DNA of 11,330 bases from Planctomycetota bacterium (lineage in GTDB: Bacteria; Planctomycetota; UBA1135; UBA2386): assembly GCA_947455805.1 (NCBI GenBank), contig CANGSN010000061.1, forward strand, positions 1-11,330, written 5' to 3'. The notes below the pieces were generated by a model, which saw only the letters and a program-made list of their open reading frames with translations, made no database searches and was not told the origin of the DNA. Both the position numbers and the translations under genes were made by a program. Position 1 is the stretch's first letter. Each line of letters opens with the position of its first letter. Positions 1 to 8,636 of the stretch are shown here, piece after piece.

Positions 1-1
1 C

Positions 2-1079
2 GCGGGCTTGCCGGCCGGGTGGCACGGCACGCTGGAGGCGCCGGCGGGCCACTGGTTCGTGGCGGCCGACGCCGGGGTGCGCACGCCGCGTTGGTTGCGT
101 TGGCTGGCGCCCGGCCACCTCGTGGTCGACCTCGTGCGTTTGCCGTCGGTGCGCGGCGTCGCGCGGTGGACGGACGGCACGCGCGTGACGCATGGTTCCA
201 TCGGCGTCCAAGCGGAGATGGCGGGCGGCACCAACGTGGGCGGGGACGCCGCGATCGACCCCGATGGCCGCTTCGTCGTCGGTTTGGCTCCGGGGATCGT
301 CGGCGAAGAAGACGCCTGGATGCGGGCGCGGTCGTATCCGGCGTTCGTGCGCGGCACGTTGTGGTGCGGCGGCGTGCCGGGGCTCGTCGAGACCGTCGAG
401 ATACCGCTCGGCGCGAACGCGTTGGTCGACGAAGTCGAAGTCGTGCTGACGCTGGCGCCGCGTGTGCACTTCGTCGTCGTCGATTCCGTCGGCGCGCCGA
501 TCGTCGGGGCGCGGGTCAGCGTCGACGGCAGCGAGCCGACGGATGCTGCGGGGCGTTCGTTCTACCGCGGCAAGCCGCCGCGGCACCGTGCGCGTCGTCG
601 ACGAAGCAGGGGCGCCGGTCGACCTGTTCGCGCAGCCGGCGGACCACGAACCCGTCCAGCAGCAGAACCTCGGCGGCGGCGTCTGGCGCTGGCCCGACAT
701 GCCGAACGAAGTGGTCTTCTACGCGCAGGTCTCGGGGCGCCGCTTCGAAGCGTTCGCCGGCCCTGGCGTCGACGAGGTCGTGCTGCGCGCGACGCAGGTG
801 GCGAGGGTCTGGGCGCCGGCGGCGCCGCTGCCGGCGGAGGCCGGCCTCGAACCTCACGCTGCGTGCATCCTGCTGCACCGCGAAGACGACCGCGCGCCGT
901 GGACCGAACGCCTCCTCTTCGGCAGCCAGGGCTTCGGGCGCTCGGTGCTGCCCGGCCGCTACCGCGCAGAGCTGGCTCGCATCGAGCATGCGGCGGACGG
1001 CTCGTGGCAGGCCGTTCCGCTCGGCATCACGCGCGACCTCGAGCTGGCGGCCGGCCAGACCGTCGAGATCCGGTTCTGA
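2..1079 (+). CDS. Carboxypeptidase-regulatory-like domain protein, 5'-truncated and frameshifted
   Basis: C-terminal part of a probably secreted, multi-domain beta-sandwich protein whose start lies before the window. The first segment (frame 2, to about 580) contains a run typical of carboxypeptidase-regulatory-like (CarboxypepD_reg) domains: a hydrophobic strand VHFVVVDSVG, then GAPIVGARVSVDG, then a TDAAGR turn. The rest (frame 3, from about 582) starts GTVRVVDEAGAPVDLF and ends at a TGA (1077-1079). It has the same strand-turn style and typical GC-rich third codon positions. Frame 2 has no stop, but after 585 it turns into Arg/Ala-rich shadow sequence, so a single extra base near 575-583 explains the break (junction ...GKPP then GTVRV...). 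This is either a true pseudogene or a sequencing or assembly error. Such domains usually serve as stalks or adhesion and carbohydrate-contact modules in large exported proteins; no catalytic domain is visible here. Family-level call only. Confidence 0.62.
565..585 (+). other. Frameshift site within the first gene
   Basis: Protein-like sequence switches from frame 2 (codons at 572, 575, 578 = Lys-Pro-Pro) to frame 3 (codons at 582, 585, 588 = Gly-Thr-Val). The local run is a CCG/CGG-rich tract where a one-base indel is easy. Removing one base here gives one uninterrupted reading frame to the stop at 1079. From the sequence alone, mutation and sequencing error cannot be told apart. Confidence 0.65.
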
Positions 1080-1251
1080 CGGGGCCTGCGAGCGTCCGCC
1101 CCATCGCTGCGTCCGGCGACGCCAGTCGCACCTCTGCGTATGGGGCGAAGCCGCGCAATGCACGAGCATGGCGCCTCTGCCTGTTGGGGCGCGGCACGTT
1201 GCGACCCGGAGTTCCGATCAGGCTCTCGCATCCCGCTCCAACGAACCGCTC

Positions 1252-2274
1252 ATGGGTGCCTTCGAACGCTTCTTGTCGTGGTGGGTGGCGCTGGCGATCG
1301 CCGCCGGCCTGCTGCTGGGGCGCGCCTGGCCCGAGCTGATCGCGCGCCTCGCCGGCTGGGAGCTGGCCGGCATCAACCTCGTCGTCGCCGGGCTGATCTG
1401 GGCGATGATCTACCCGATGATGCTGGCCATCGAGCCGCGCAGCCTGGCCGCGGTCGGGCGGCGGCCGAAGGGGTTGGCACTGACCCTCGTCGTCAACTGG
1501 CTGATCAAGCCGTTCACGATGGCGGCGCTCGCGTGGTGGTTCTTCCGCAGCGTGTTCGCCGGCTTCGTGCCGCCCGCCGACGCCGAGCAGTACATCGCCG
1601 GCATGATCCTGCTCGGGGTGGCGCCGTGCACGGCGATGGTGTTCGTGTGGAGCCAGCTGGTGCGCGGGGATGCCGCCTACACCTTGGTGCAGGTCACGGT
1701 GAACGACCTGGTGATGGTGGTGGCGTTCGCGCCGATCGCCGGCTGGCTGCTCGGCGTCAGTGACGTCGTGGTGCCTTGGTCGACGCTGCTGTCGTCCGTC
1801 GTGCTGTTCGTCGTCGTGCCGTTGGTCGCTGGCGTGGTGACGCGGCTGCGGCTGTCGCAGCGCCGTGGGCCGGCGGCGGTCGCCATCCTGCAGGCGCGCT
1901 GCAAACCCCTGTCGATGGCGGCGCTGCTCGGGACCGTCGTGCTGCTGTTCGCCTTCCAGGCGGAGACGATCCTCGCGTCCCCGTGGCGTGTGCTCTGGAT
2001 CGCGGTGCCGCTGCTGCTGCAGAGCTACGGCATCTTCGCGATCGCCTACGCGGCGGCCTTCTGGCTGCGCCTCCCGCACCCGGTGGCGGCGCCAGCGGCG
2101 CTGATCGGCACGTCGAACTTCTTCGAGCTGGCCGTCGCGGTGGCGATCGGACTGTTCGGGCTCTCGTCGGGAGCGGCGTTGGCCACCGTCGTCGGGGTGC
2201 TGATCGAGGTGCCGGTGATGCTGTCGTTGGTGGCGTTCGCCAATCGCACGCGGGCCTGGTTCCCAGGGGCCTGA
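1252..2274 (+). CDS. arsB: ACR3-family arsenite efflux permease
   Basis: Inner-membrane carrier of the bile/arsenite/riboflavin transporter (BART) superfamily, expected to extrude As(III), possibly Sb(III), using the proton gradient. The 340-residue product is almost entirely hydrophobic with about ten membrane segments, normal length for ACR3. Family marks are IYPMMLAIEPRSL (about residues 55-67), GVAPCTAMVFVWSQLVRGD with the conserved substrate-binding Cys at 126, and near the C-terminus IGTSNFFELAVAVAIGLFG with the conserved Glu at 292, followed by SGAALATVVGVLIEVPVM. The ATG at 1252 fits the usual N-terminus; an upstream in-frame ATG at 1169 would add a non-hydrophobic tail. No clear SD precedes either. 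No arsR, arsC or arsM lies nearby, so it stands alone between a secreted protein gene and an efflux operon. The naming is inconsistent in this family: the gene is called acr3, arsB or arsY. The family is clear; the substrate is inferred. Confidence 0.9.
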   Translation: MGAFERFLSWWVALAIAAGLLLGRAWPELIARLAGWELAGINLVVAGLIWAMIYPMMLAIEPRSLAAVGRRPKGLALTLVVNWLIKPFTMAALAWWFFRSVFAGFVPPADAEQYIAGMILLGVAPCTAMVFVWSQLVRGDAAYTLVQVTVNDLVMVVAFAPIAGWLLGVSDVVVPWSTLLSSVVLFVVVPLVAGVVTRLRLSQRRGPAAVAILQARCKPLSMAALLGTVVLLFAFQAETILASPWRVLWIAVPLLLQSYGIFAIAYAAAFWLRLPHPVAAPAALIGTSNFFELAVAVAIGLFGLSSGAALATVVGVLIEVPVMLSLVAFANRTRAWFPGA

Positions 2275-2281
2275 TCCCTGG
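2263..2281 (+). terminator. Weak hairpin over the permease stop codon
   Basis: CCAGGG (2263-2268) can pair with CCCTGG (2276-2281) around a 7-nt loop that contains most of the TGA stop. No T-tract follows, so if it works in termination it is not a classical intrinsic terminator. It may be chance in such GC-rich DNA. Confidence 0.2.
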
Positions 2282-2478
2282 AGCCTGAGGCGGCGGGGCG
2301 GTCGGGGCGCTGGCGGGTTCCGTTGCCCGCTGGAATCCGCTCGGCCGCTCCCGATCATGCCCAACGCTCGCCGCGCCACGAACTGCATCGGCGGCGGCGG
2401 TTTCGGCGATCGATCGGCCACAAGCGCCACCTGATCGTCCTGGCCACCCGCCCGCGCTCCCGGCTGCCCGCCCCCGGC

Positions 2479-3951
2479 ATGAAACTCTCGACCACGCTCC
2501 TGCTCGTTCTCGTCGGCGGCCTCGCCGTTGGCGCCGTCTGGATGGCCCTGCAGCCGCCGCCCTCGACCAAGGTCGTGACCAGCAAGGTCGAACGGCTGGC
2601 CCGGCTGCGCTCGCTGGTCACTGCCTCGGGCGAGATCCGCGCCAAGGAGTTCGTCGACATCCAGGCCGAGGTGACGGGCGTCATCCAGGACCTGAAGGTG
2701 CGCGAGGGCGACAGTGTGAAGGCCGGCGACGAGCTGCTGCGGCTCGAGGACCTGCAGCTGAAGGCCGAGGAGGCGTCGGCGGCGGCGCAGGTCGGCGCCA
2801 GCGAGGCCGACGTGCAGAACAGCGAGGTCGGCGTGCTGACCGCCGAGGCGAGCCTGGCCGCCGAGCACAACGCGCTGGCCAACGCCCGCATCGAGAAGGA
2901 GCAGTCGCAGACGTCGGCGGAGCGGGCCAAGGCGTCGTTCGCCCGCAAGCAGGAGCTGCACCAGAAGGGCCTGATCGGCAGCGAGGAGTTCGAGATCAGC
3001 GCCGCCGAGGCGCGGCTGGCCGAGCAGCGCCTGCAGTTCGCGACCGCCCGCATCACCCAGGCCGAGGCCGGCGTCAAGGTCGCCGAGACGCGCGTCGCCG
3101 CGGCGCAGGCGGGGTTGGCGGCGTCGAAGCAGCGGCTGGCGTCGGTGCGGGCGTCGCTGGCCCGCGCCACCGACATGGCGAGCAAGACCGTGCTGCGCGC
3201 CCCGCTGTCGGGCCTGATCACCAAGCTGAACGTCGAGAAGGGCGAACGCGCCGTGCCCGGCATCCAGAGCAACCCGGTCGCCACGCTGATGACGATCGCC
3301 GACATGTCGGTCATCGAGGCGGAGATCCGCGTCGCCGAAGCCGACATCGTCGAGGTCGCGATCGGTGCGCCGGCCGAGGTCGAGGTCGAGGCCATGCGCG
3401 ACGTCAAGCTGGTCGGCAAGGTGACCGAGATCGGCCAGAGCCCGATCCAGGAGGCGACGGCGTCGAGCAGCAGCCAGAACCAGCAGAGCAAGGAGTTCAA
3501 GGTCGTCGTGCGGCTGATCGATCCGCCGCCTTCGCTGCGGCCCGGGTTCACCGCGAATGCGCGCATCACCACGGCGGAGCGCAGCGACGTGCTGGTGGTG
3601 CCGTTCCAGGCGCAGACCGCGCGCGAGCTCGAGTTCGACGACAAGGGCGCCTACGTGCCGCCGCCGGAGCCGAAGGAAGGCGAGAAGGAGCGCGTGCTGA
3701 CCGCCGCCGAGCGCCAGCGCCGCAAGGAGACGAAGGGCGTGTTCGTGCGTCGCGACGGCCGCGCGCGCTTTCTGCCGGTCACGTTCGGCGTCATCGGCGA
3801 GACGCAGGACGTCGAAGTGCTGGCGGGCCTGACCGAGGGCGACGAGGTCATCACCGGCCCGAACGCCGCGCTGCGCACACTGAAGGAGTGGGACCGCGTC
3901 GAGCTCGACGAGAAGCGCATGGGGGCTGCCCTGGCGCCGGTCGAACGTTGA
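2479..3951 (+). CDS. MacA/HlyD-like periplasmic adaptor (membrane fusion protein)
   Basis: Periplasmic adaptor that should link the inner-membrane ABC transporter encoded just downstream to an outer-membrane channel. The 490-residue product has an N-terminal membrane anchor (about 4-23). A first lipoyl half follows (SGEIRAKEFVDIQAEVTGVI, 50-69; VREGDSVKAGDELL, 74-87). Then comes a long Ala/Glu/Gln-rich coiled-coil hairpin (about 90-232), the returning lipoyl half (LRAPLSGLITKL, 239-250; KGERAVPG, 254-261), a beta-barrel domain (about 275-365) and a membrane-proximal C-terminal domain. The latter carries a charged Pro/Glu/Lys/Arg insertion at about 388-420. The ATG at 2479 directly precedes the anchor segment; the frame stays open upstream to 2323, but that stretch is Arg-rich and lacks a signal. 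No clear SD is seen. The stop lies 20 nt before the ATPase gene, as expected for one operon. The substrate cannot be read from the sequence. Confidence 0.88.
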   Translation: MKLSTTLLLVLVGGLAVGAVWMALQPPPSTKVVTSKVERLARLRSLVTASGEIRAKEFVDIQAEVTGVIQDLKVREGDSVKAGDELLRLEDLQLKAEEASAAAQVGASEADVQNSEVGVLTAEASLAAEHNALANARIEKEQSQTSAERAKASFARKQELHQKGLIGSEEFEISAAEARLAEQRLQFATARITQAEAGVKVAETRVAAAQAGLAASKQRLASVRASLARATDMASKTVLRAPLSGLITKLNVEKGERAVPGIQSNPVATLMTIADMSVIEAEIRVAEADIVEVAIGAPAEVEVEAMRDVKLVGKVTEIGQSPIQEATASSSSQNQQSKEFKVVVRLIDPPPSLRPGFTANARITTAERSDVLVVPFQAQTARELEFDDKGAYVPPPEPKEGEKERVLTAAERQRRKETKGVFVRRDGRARFLPVTFGVIGETQDVEVLAGLTEGDEVITGPNAALRTLKEWDRVELDEKRMGAALAPVER

Positions 3952-3958
3952 GCGCCCC

Positions 3959-3964
3959 GAGGAG
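3959..3964 (+). promoter_or_regulatory. Shine-Dalgarno sequence for the ABC ATPase
   Basis: GAGGAG lies 7 nt before the ATG at 3972 and fixes that start against in-frame codons upstream that overlap the adaptor gene. It is the clearest SD in the window. Confidence 0.6.
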
Positions 3965-3971
3965 CGAGCCG

Positions 3972-4687
3972 ATGAGCCAGCCGCCGAGCGCCGACGAAGT
4001 CATCCGCACCGAGGCGCTGACCCGTTCCTACGCGATGGGCAGCACGACCGTGCACGCGCTGCGCGGCGTCGACCTGGTGATCCGCCGCGGCGAGTACGTC
4101 GCGATCATGGGCCCGTCCGGTTCCGGCAAGTCGACGCTGATGAACCTGATCGGTTGCCTCGACACGCCGACCAGCGGCGAGTACTGGCTGTCGGGCCAGC
4201 CGGTGGCGCAGCTGCACCAGGACCAGCTCGCGCGCATCCGCAACAAGGAGATCGGGTTCGTCTTCCAGACGTTCAACCTGCTGGCGCGTGCGACCGCGCT
4301 GCGCAACGTCGAGCTGCCGCTGATCTACGGCGGCGTGCCGCCGGCCGAACGCCGCGCGCGCGCCGAGGAAGCGCTGCGCGAGGTCGACCTCGGCGAACGC
4401 ATGGACCACCGGCCGAACCAGCTGTCCGGCGGCCAGCGCCAGCGCGTCAGCATCGCCAGGGCCCTGGTGACGCGGCCGTCGCTGCTGCTCGCCGACGAAC
4501 CGACCGGCAACCTCGACAGCAAGACGTCGCACGAGATCATGACGCTGTTCGAGCGCCTGCACCGCGCCGGCAACACCATCGTCGTCGTCACCCACGAACG
4601 CGACATCGCCGACCACGCGGCGCGCGTGGTGACGATCCGCGACGGCCTGATCGCCAGCGACGAGGTGCGCACGCGCACGGAGGCGAC

Positions 4688-4691
<4 letters not shown>
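3972..4691 (+). CDS. MacB/LolD-type ABC transporter ATP-binding protein
   Basis: Nucleotide-binding subunit that powers the two permeases downstream by ATP hydrolysis at the cytoplasmic face of the inner membrane. The 239-residue protein is a normal stand-alone ATPase of the MacB/LolD/FtsE group. It has Walker A GPSGSGKST (47-55), Q-loop FQTFNLL, the ABC signature LSGGQRQR (151-158), Walker B LLLADEP with catalytic Glu176, the D-loop GNLD, and the switch His208 in VVTHE. All key residues are present, so it should be active. The start at 3972 is supported by a good SD. The stop codon overlaps the GTG start of the first permease (GTGA, 4688-4691), indicating translational coupling. Known MacB fuses ATPase and permease in one chain; here they are separate, as in many FtsX/MacB-like two-component exporters. 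Confidence 0.95.
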
Positions 4692-5908
<1,217 letters not shown>

Positions 5909-5910
5909 CC

Positions 5911-7158
5911 ATGCGCCGCTTCGTCGCCATCCGGGAGAACGTGCGCCTGGCGTTCGAGACGCTCGACGCGCACCGCTTCCGCTCGTTCCTGACGGTGCTC
6001 GGCATCTTCATCGGCGTGCTGCTGGTGGTCACCGTCGCCTCGGTGCTGAACGGCTTCCGCCAGTCGGTCGTCGACCAGGTCGAGCAGTTCGGCACCAACA
6101 ACGTCTACGTCTACCGCATGCCGTTCGTGCAGCTCGGCCCGATGTCGCGCGAGCTGCGGCAGCGGCGGCCGCTGCGCCTCGAGGACGCGTGGGCGGTCCG
6201 GCAGCACTGTCCGTCGGTCGAGCTGATCTCGCCGGCGATCCAGGTGCCGATGTTCCTGAAGCGCGCGGTGGCCGGCAAGGAGGAGGTCGACTCGCCGCGC
6301 GTGCGCGGAGTGTTCCCCGACAACGTCGAGGTCGCCAACCGCGTGCTCGAGCAGGGACGCTTCTTCACCGAGCAGGAGAACGAGCACCGCGTACCGGTCG
6401 TCGTGCTCGGTCACGCCGTGGCGAAGGCGCTGTTCCCGAACGGCGGCGCCGTCGGAAAACAGGTGCTGGTCGACGGCCGCGGCTACACCGTGGTCGGCAC
6501 GCTCGAGAAGCGCAAGGACTCGCCGCTCGGCGGGCAGAACGAGGAGGACGCGCTGATCCTCGGGCCCTACTACACGATGCGCCGCTTCTACCCGAGCGAG
6601 GACGACCACTTCCTCGCGGTGCGCGCGAGGAGCGGCAAGCTGCAGGAGGCGATCGAGGAGATCAGCACCGTGCTGCGCAAGCAGCGGCGCGTGCGCTGGA
6701 ACCAGGACGACAACTTCGAGATCAACACGGCCGACACGCTGGTGTCCGCGTTCGACGACATCGTGTTCGCCGTGCTGGCGGTGATGTTCCTGCTGTCGAC
6801 GGTCGGCTTCCTGGTCGGTGGCGTCGGTGTCATGAACATCATGCTGGTGTCGGTGCGCGAGCGGACGCGCGAGATCGGCCTGCGCAAGGCGGTCGGCGCG
6901 CGCCGTGCCGACATCCTGTTCCAGTTCCTGGTCGAGGCGATGGTGCTGTGCACGATCGGCGGCGTGCTCGGCCTGCTGGTCGCCGAGGGCCTGCTGGCGC
7001 TGGTCGGCGCCGTGGTGCCGCAGCTCGGTGCGGTGACGCCGATGTGGGCGCGCGTGTTCGCGTTCGCGGGGTCTGCGAGCGTCGGCCTGTTCTTCGGCCT
7101 CTGGCCGGCGTGGAAGGCCGCGAGCCTCGATCCGGTCGAGGCGCTGCGCTTCGAGTGA
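5911..7158 (+). CDS. FtsX/MacB-type ABC transporter permease, second copy
   Basis: Second inner-membrane permease of the same ABC complex, 415 residues, paralogous to the gene before it. TM1 spans about 24-46, and a periplasmic MacB_PCD-like domain fills about 47-282. TM2 is at 283-309, TM3 about 336-365 and TM4 about 380-400. The coupling loop carries ERTREIGLRKAVGA (317-330) and the end SLDPVEALRFE (405-415). The periplasmic domain differs strongly from that of the first copy, while the coupling loop is almost unchanged. This fits a duplicated pair whose ATPase contacts are conserved and whose periplasmic contacts have diverged. It is the last gene of the operon; a GC-rich hairpin follows directly. 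Family certain, substrate unknown. Confidence 0.93.
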   Translation: MRRFVAIRENVRLAFETLDAHRFRSFLTVLGIFIGVLLVVTVASVLNGFRQSVVDQVEQFGTNNVYVYRMPFVQLGPMSRELRQRRPLRLEDAWAVRQHCPSVELISPAIQVPMFLKRAVAGKEEVDSPRVRGVFPDNVEVANRVLEQGRFFTEQENEHRVPVVVLGHAVAKALFPNGGAVGKQVLVDGRGYTVVGTLEKRKDSPLGGQNEEDALILGPYYTMRRFYPSEDDHFLAVRARSGKLQEAIEEISTVLRKQRRVRWNQDDNFEINTADTLVSAFDDIVFAVLAVMFLLSTVGFLVGGVGVMNIMLVSVRERTREIGLRKAVGARRADILFQFLVEAMVLCTIGGVLGLLVAEGLLALVGAVVPQLGAVTPMWARVFAFAGSASVGLFFGLWPAWKAASLDPVEALRFE

Positions 7159-7183
7159 GGGCGCGGCGGCGCCGCGCGCGCCC
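7159..7183. terminator. GC-rich hairpin between convergent operons
   Basis: GGGCGCG (7159-7165) pairs with CGCGCCC (7177-7183), with an inner GCG/CGC extension and one bulged base. It sits directly after the stop of the last ABC gene, at the meeting point of two convergent operons, where a terminator is expected. There is no T-run on either strand, so termination may need a factor or may not occur here. Confidence 0.35.
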
Positions 7184-7379
7184 CGGTTCCCAGGGCCTGG
7201 CAGAAGAACGCGTCGCCGGTGACGAGCTCGCCCGGTCCGAAGCCGACGCCCTGCCCGAAGAACGAGAACAGGCGCAGCGCCGGTGGCACGACGATCGGCG
7301 TGATCCGCAGACACGGCAGACTGCCGAACGTGCCCGTGGCCGTCGCCAGGTCACGCCGCGAGGTTGCCACGCCGCGGCG
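7184..7379 (-). other. Orphan coding-like stretch, possible gene remnant
   Basis: On the - strand this gap reads as credible protein: GTFGSLPCLRITPIVV, PALRLFSFFGQG, then FGPGELVTGDAFFCQALG. It has aromatic and Gly-rich strand-like segments and high GC at third codon positions. It is in the same frame as the endonuclease/phosphatase-like gene just upstream and follows that gene's TGA (7380-7382) directly. A GTG at 7370 could start it, but the frame then runs antisense through the end of the second permease to 6588, which is unlikely to be a real gene. A C-terminal remnant of a secreted protein is the best reading. I do not recognise the family. Confidence 0.3.
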
Positions 7380-8222
7380 TCAGCGCACGAACACGAGCTC
7401 GGCGACGACGCCGTGGTGGTCGCTCGGCCAGCGCCCGTTCGGGCCCGCCGCCGACAGGATCGCCGCGCGCTGGCTGACGAGACCCGTCGACGCGAGCACG
7501 TAGTCGATCTTGGCCCCGTCGGTGCCGCCGCGGAACGCGTGGAAGGTGCCGACCGCGCGCGCGTCCGGATGCAGGTCGCGGAACGTGTCGCGCAGGCCGG
7601 CCGCGTGCAGTGCGGCGAGCGGCGGCGAGCCTTCGCCGGTGTTGCAGTCGCCGAGCACGACGTGCGGGCCGGGCAGGGTGCGCAGCCGTTGCGCCACGAG
7701 CTCGGCCGAACGGGTGCGGGCCTCCACGCCGCGGTGGTCGAAGTGCACGTTCCACACCGTCAGCGTGCGTTCGCCGGTGCGTTCGCGCAGCGTGGCCCAC
7801 GTGCAGACGCGCGTCAGCGCCGCGTCCCAGCCGATCGAGCCTGTGACGTCCGGCGTCGGGCTCAGCCAGAACGTGCCGGACGCGGTGATCTCGAAGCGAC
7901 GCGCGTCGACGTAGAGCGCCGCGTGCTCGCCGCGCTGGCCGCCGTCGCGACCCTCGCCGACGCGGCGGTGGTGGGGCAGCTTGCCATCGAGGAACTCGAG
8001 CTGGCCGTGCAGCGCCTCCTGCACGCCGAGCACCGCGGGCGCCTCGGCGGCGATCGCCGCCGCCAGCATCTCGCGCCGATGCGGCCACGCATCGTCGCCG
8101 TCGCGCGCGCTGCCGTAGCGCACGTTCCACGACACCAGGACGAACGGTTCGGCGGGTGCAGGCATCGGCGATGGGGACGTGCAGCCGGCGAGCAGCCACA
8201 GCGCGGCGAACTGGTGGCGCAT
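7380..8222 (-). CDS. Endonuclease/exonuclease/phosphatase-family lipoprotein
   Basis: Predicted metal-dependent phosphoesterase of the DNase I/inositol-phosphatase fold, 280 residues. The N-terminus has a hydrophobic stretch ending in the lipobox LLAGC with Cys14, so it should be a lipoprotein anchored outside the cytoplasm. The superfamily's catalytic motifs are in order: WNVR (Asn33), VQEAL (Glu69, metal ligand), WNVHFDH (Asn158, His160), GDCN (Asp192, Asn194; usually GDFN), KIDYV (Asp240) and SDHHGV (Asp268, His269). The set is complete, so an active enzyme is expected. The substrate is open: nucleic acid, sugar or lipid phosphates are all used in this superfamily, and the export signal argues against DNA repair. 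The ATG at 8222 lies 3 nt after the stop of a small lipoprotein gene, so the two are co-transcribed. No clear SD. Confidence 0.88.
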   Translation of the reverse strand: MRHQFAALWLLAGCTSPSPMPAPAEPFVLVSWNVRYGSARDGDDAWPHRREMLAAAIAAEAPAVLGVQEALHGQLEFLDGKLPHHRRVGEGRDGGQRGEHAALYVDARRFEITASGTFWLSPTPDVTGSIGWDAALTRVCTWATLRERTGERTLTVWNVHFDHRGVEARTRSAELVAQRLRTLPGPHVVLGDCNTGEGSPPLAALHAAGLRDTFRDLHPDARAVGTFHAFRGGTDGAKIDYVLASTGLVSQRAAILSAAGPNGRWPSDHHGVVAELVFVR

Positions 8223-8225
8223 GGT

Positions 8226-8570
8226 TCAGCGGGTCGGCAACGCCATGGCCTGTTCGGCCGTCAGCTGGCGCAGGTCGCGGCGCACGGCGCGGCGGTATTC
8301 GGGCACGTCCTCGAGTGCCAGCAGGCGATCGCCGTCCACCGCCAGCGGCGGCATGCCGACGACGACCGTGTCGACGCTGTCGTCGAGGTCGATGGCGATG
8401 CGGTAGCCGCGTTGGCGCAGCTCGCTGGCGAGTTGCTCCCTCGCATGTGGCGCCGGGAAGCGGCCGAGCAGGTAGATCGTGTTCGGCAGCGCCGGCGCGT
8501 TCGGCAGGGTCTCGCAGGCAGCGAGCAACAGCAGGCACAACCCGGACGGCGCGAGGGTGCGGCGGCGCAT
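8226..8570 (-). CDS. Small putative lipoprotein, function unknown
   Basis: A 114-residue protein with a basic N-terminus (MRRR), a Leu-rich core and the lipobox LLAAC (Cys19), so a probable lipoprotein. The mature part contains a compact alpha/beta-looking section (NTIYLLGRF, a helix LASELRQRGY, then RIAIDLDD, VDTVVVGMP) and a charged C-terminal helix. I do not recognise the family. The ATG at 8570 is chosen because it places MRRR and the hydrophobic core directly at the N-terminus; an ATG at 8603 would put an acidic tail in front of the signal. It is followed after 3 nt by the phosphoesterase-like lipoprotein, and the two may act together in the envelope (inference from context). Confidence 0.72.
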   Translation of the reverse strand: MRRRTLAPSGLCLLLLAACETLPNAPALPNTIYLLGRFPAPHAREQLASELRQRGYRIAIDLDDSVDTVVVGMPPLAVDGDRLLALEDVPEYRRAVRRDLRQLTAEQAMALPTR

Positions 8571-8636
8571 GCCGGCAGCGTCGTCGGCCGGTTCGCGGAG
8601 CACAAGGCCAGCGTTGCGCGCGGGCCCAGCCCGCCG

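Noticed and set aside
1081..1102. GGGGC/GCCCC inverted repeat after the first gene as a terminator
   Set aside because: Only five pairs with a 12-nt loop and no T-run; expected by chance at this GC content.
2323..2478. Upstream extension of the adaptor gene to an earlier start
   Set aside because: The added residues are Arg/His-rich with no signal; the ATG at 2479 directly precedes the membrane anchor.
1027..2961. 644-codon open frame on the - strand opposite the arsenite permease and adaptor
   Set aside because: Translation is Arg/Gln/His-rich low complexity, typical of antisense frames in very GC-rich DNA, and it lies opposite two well-supported genes.
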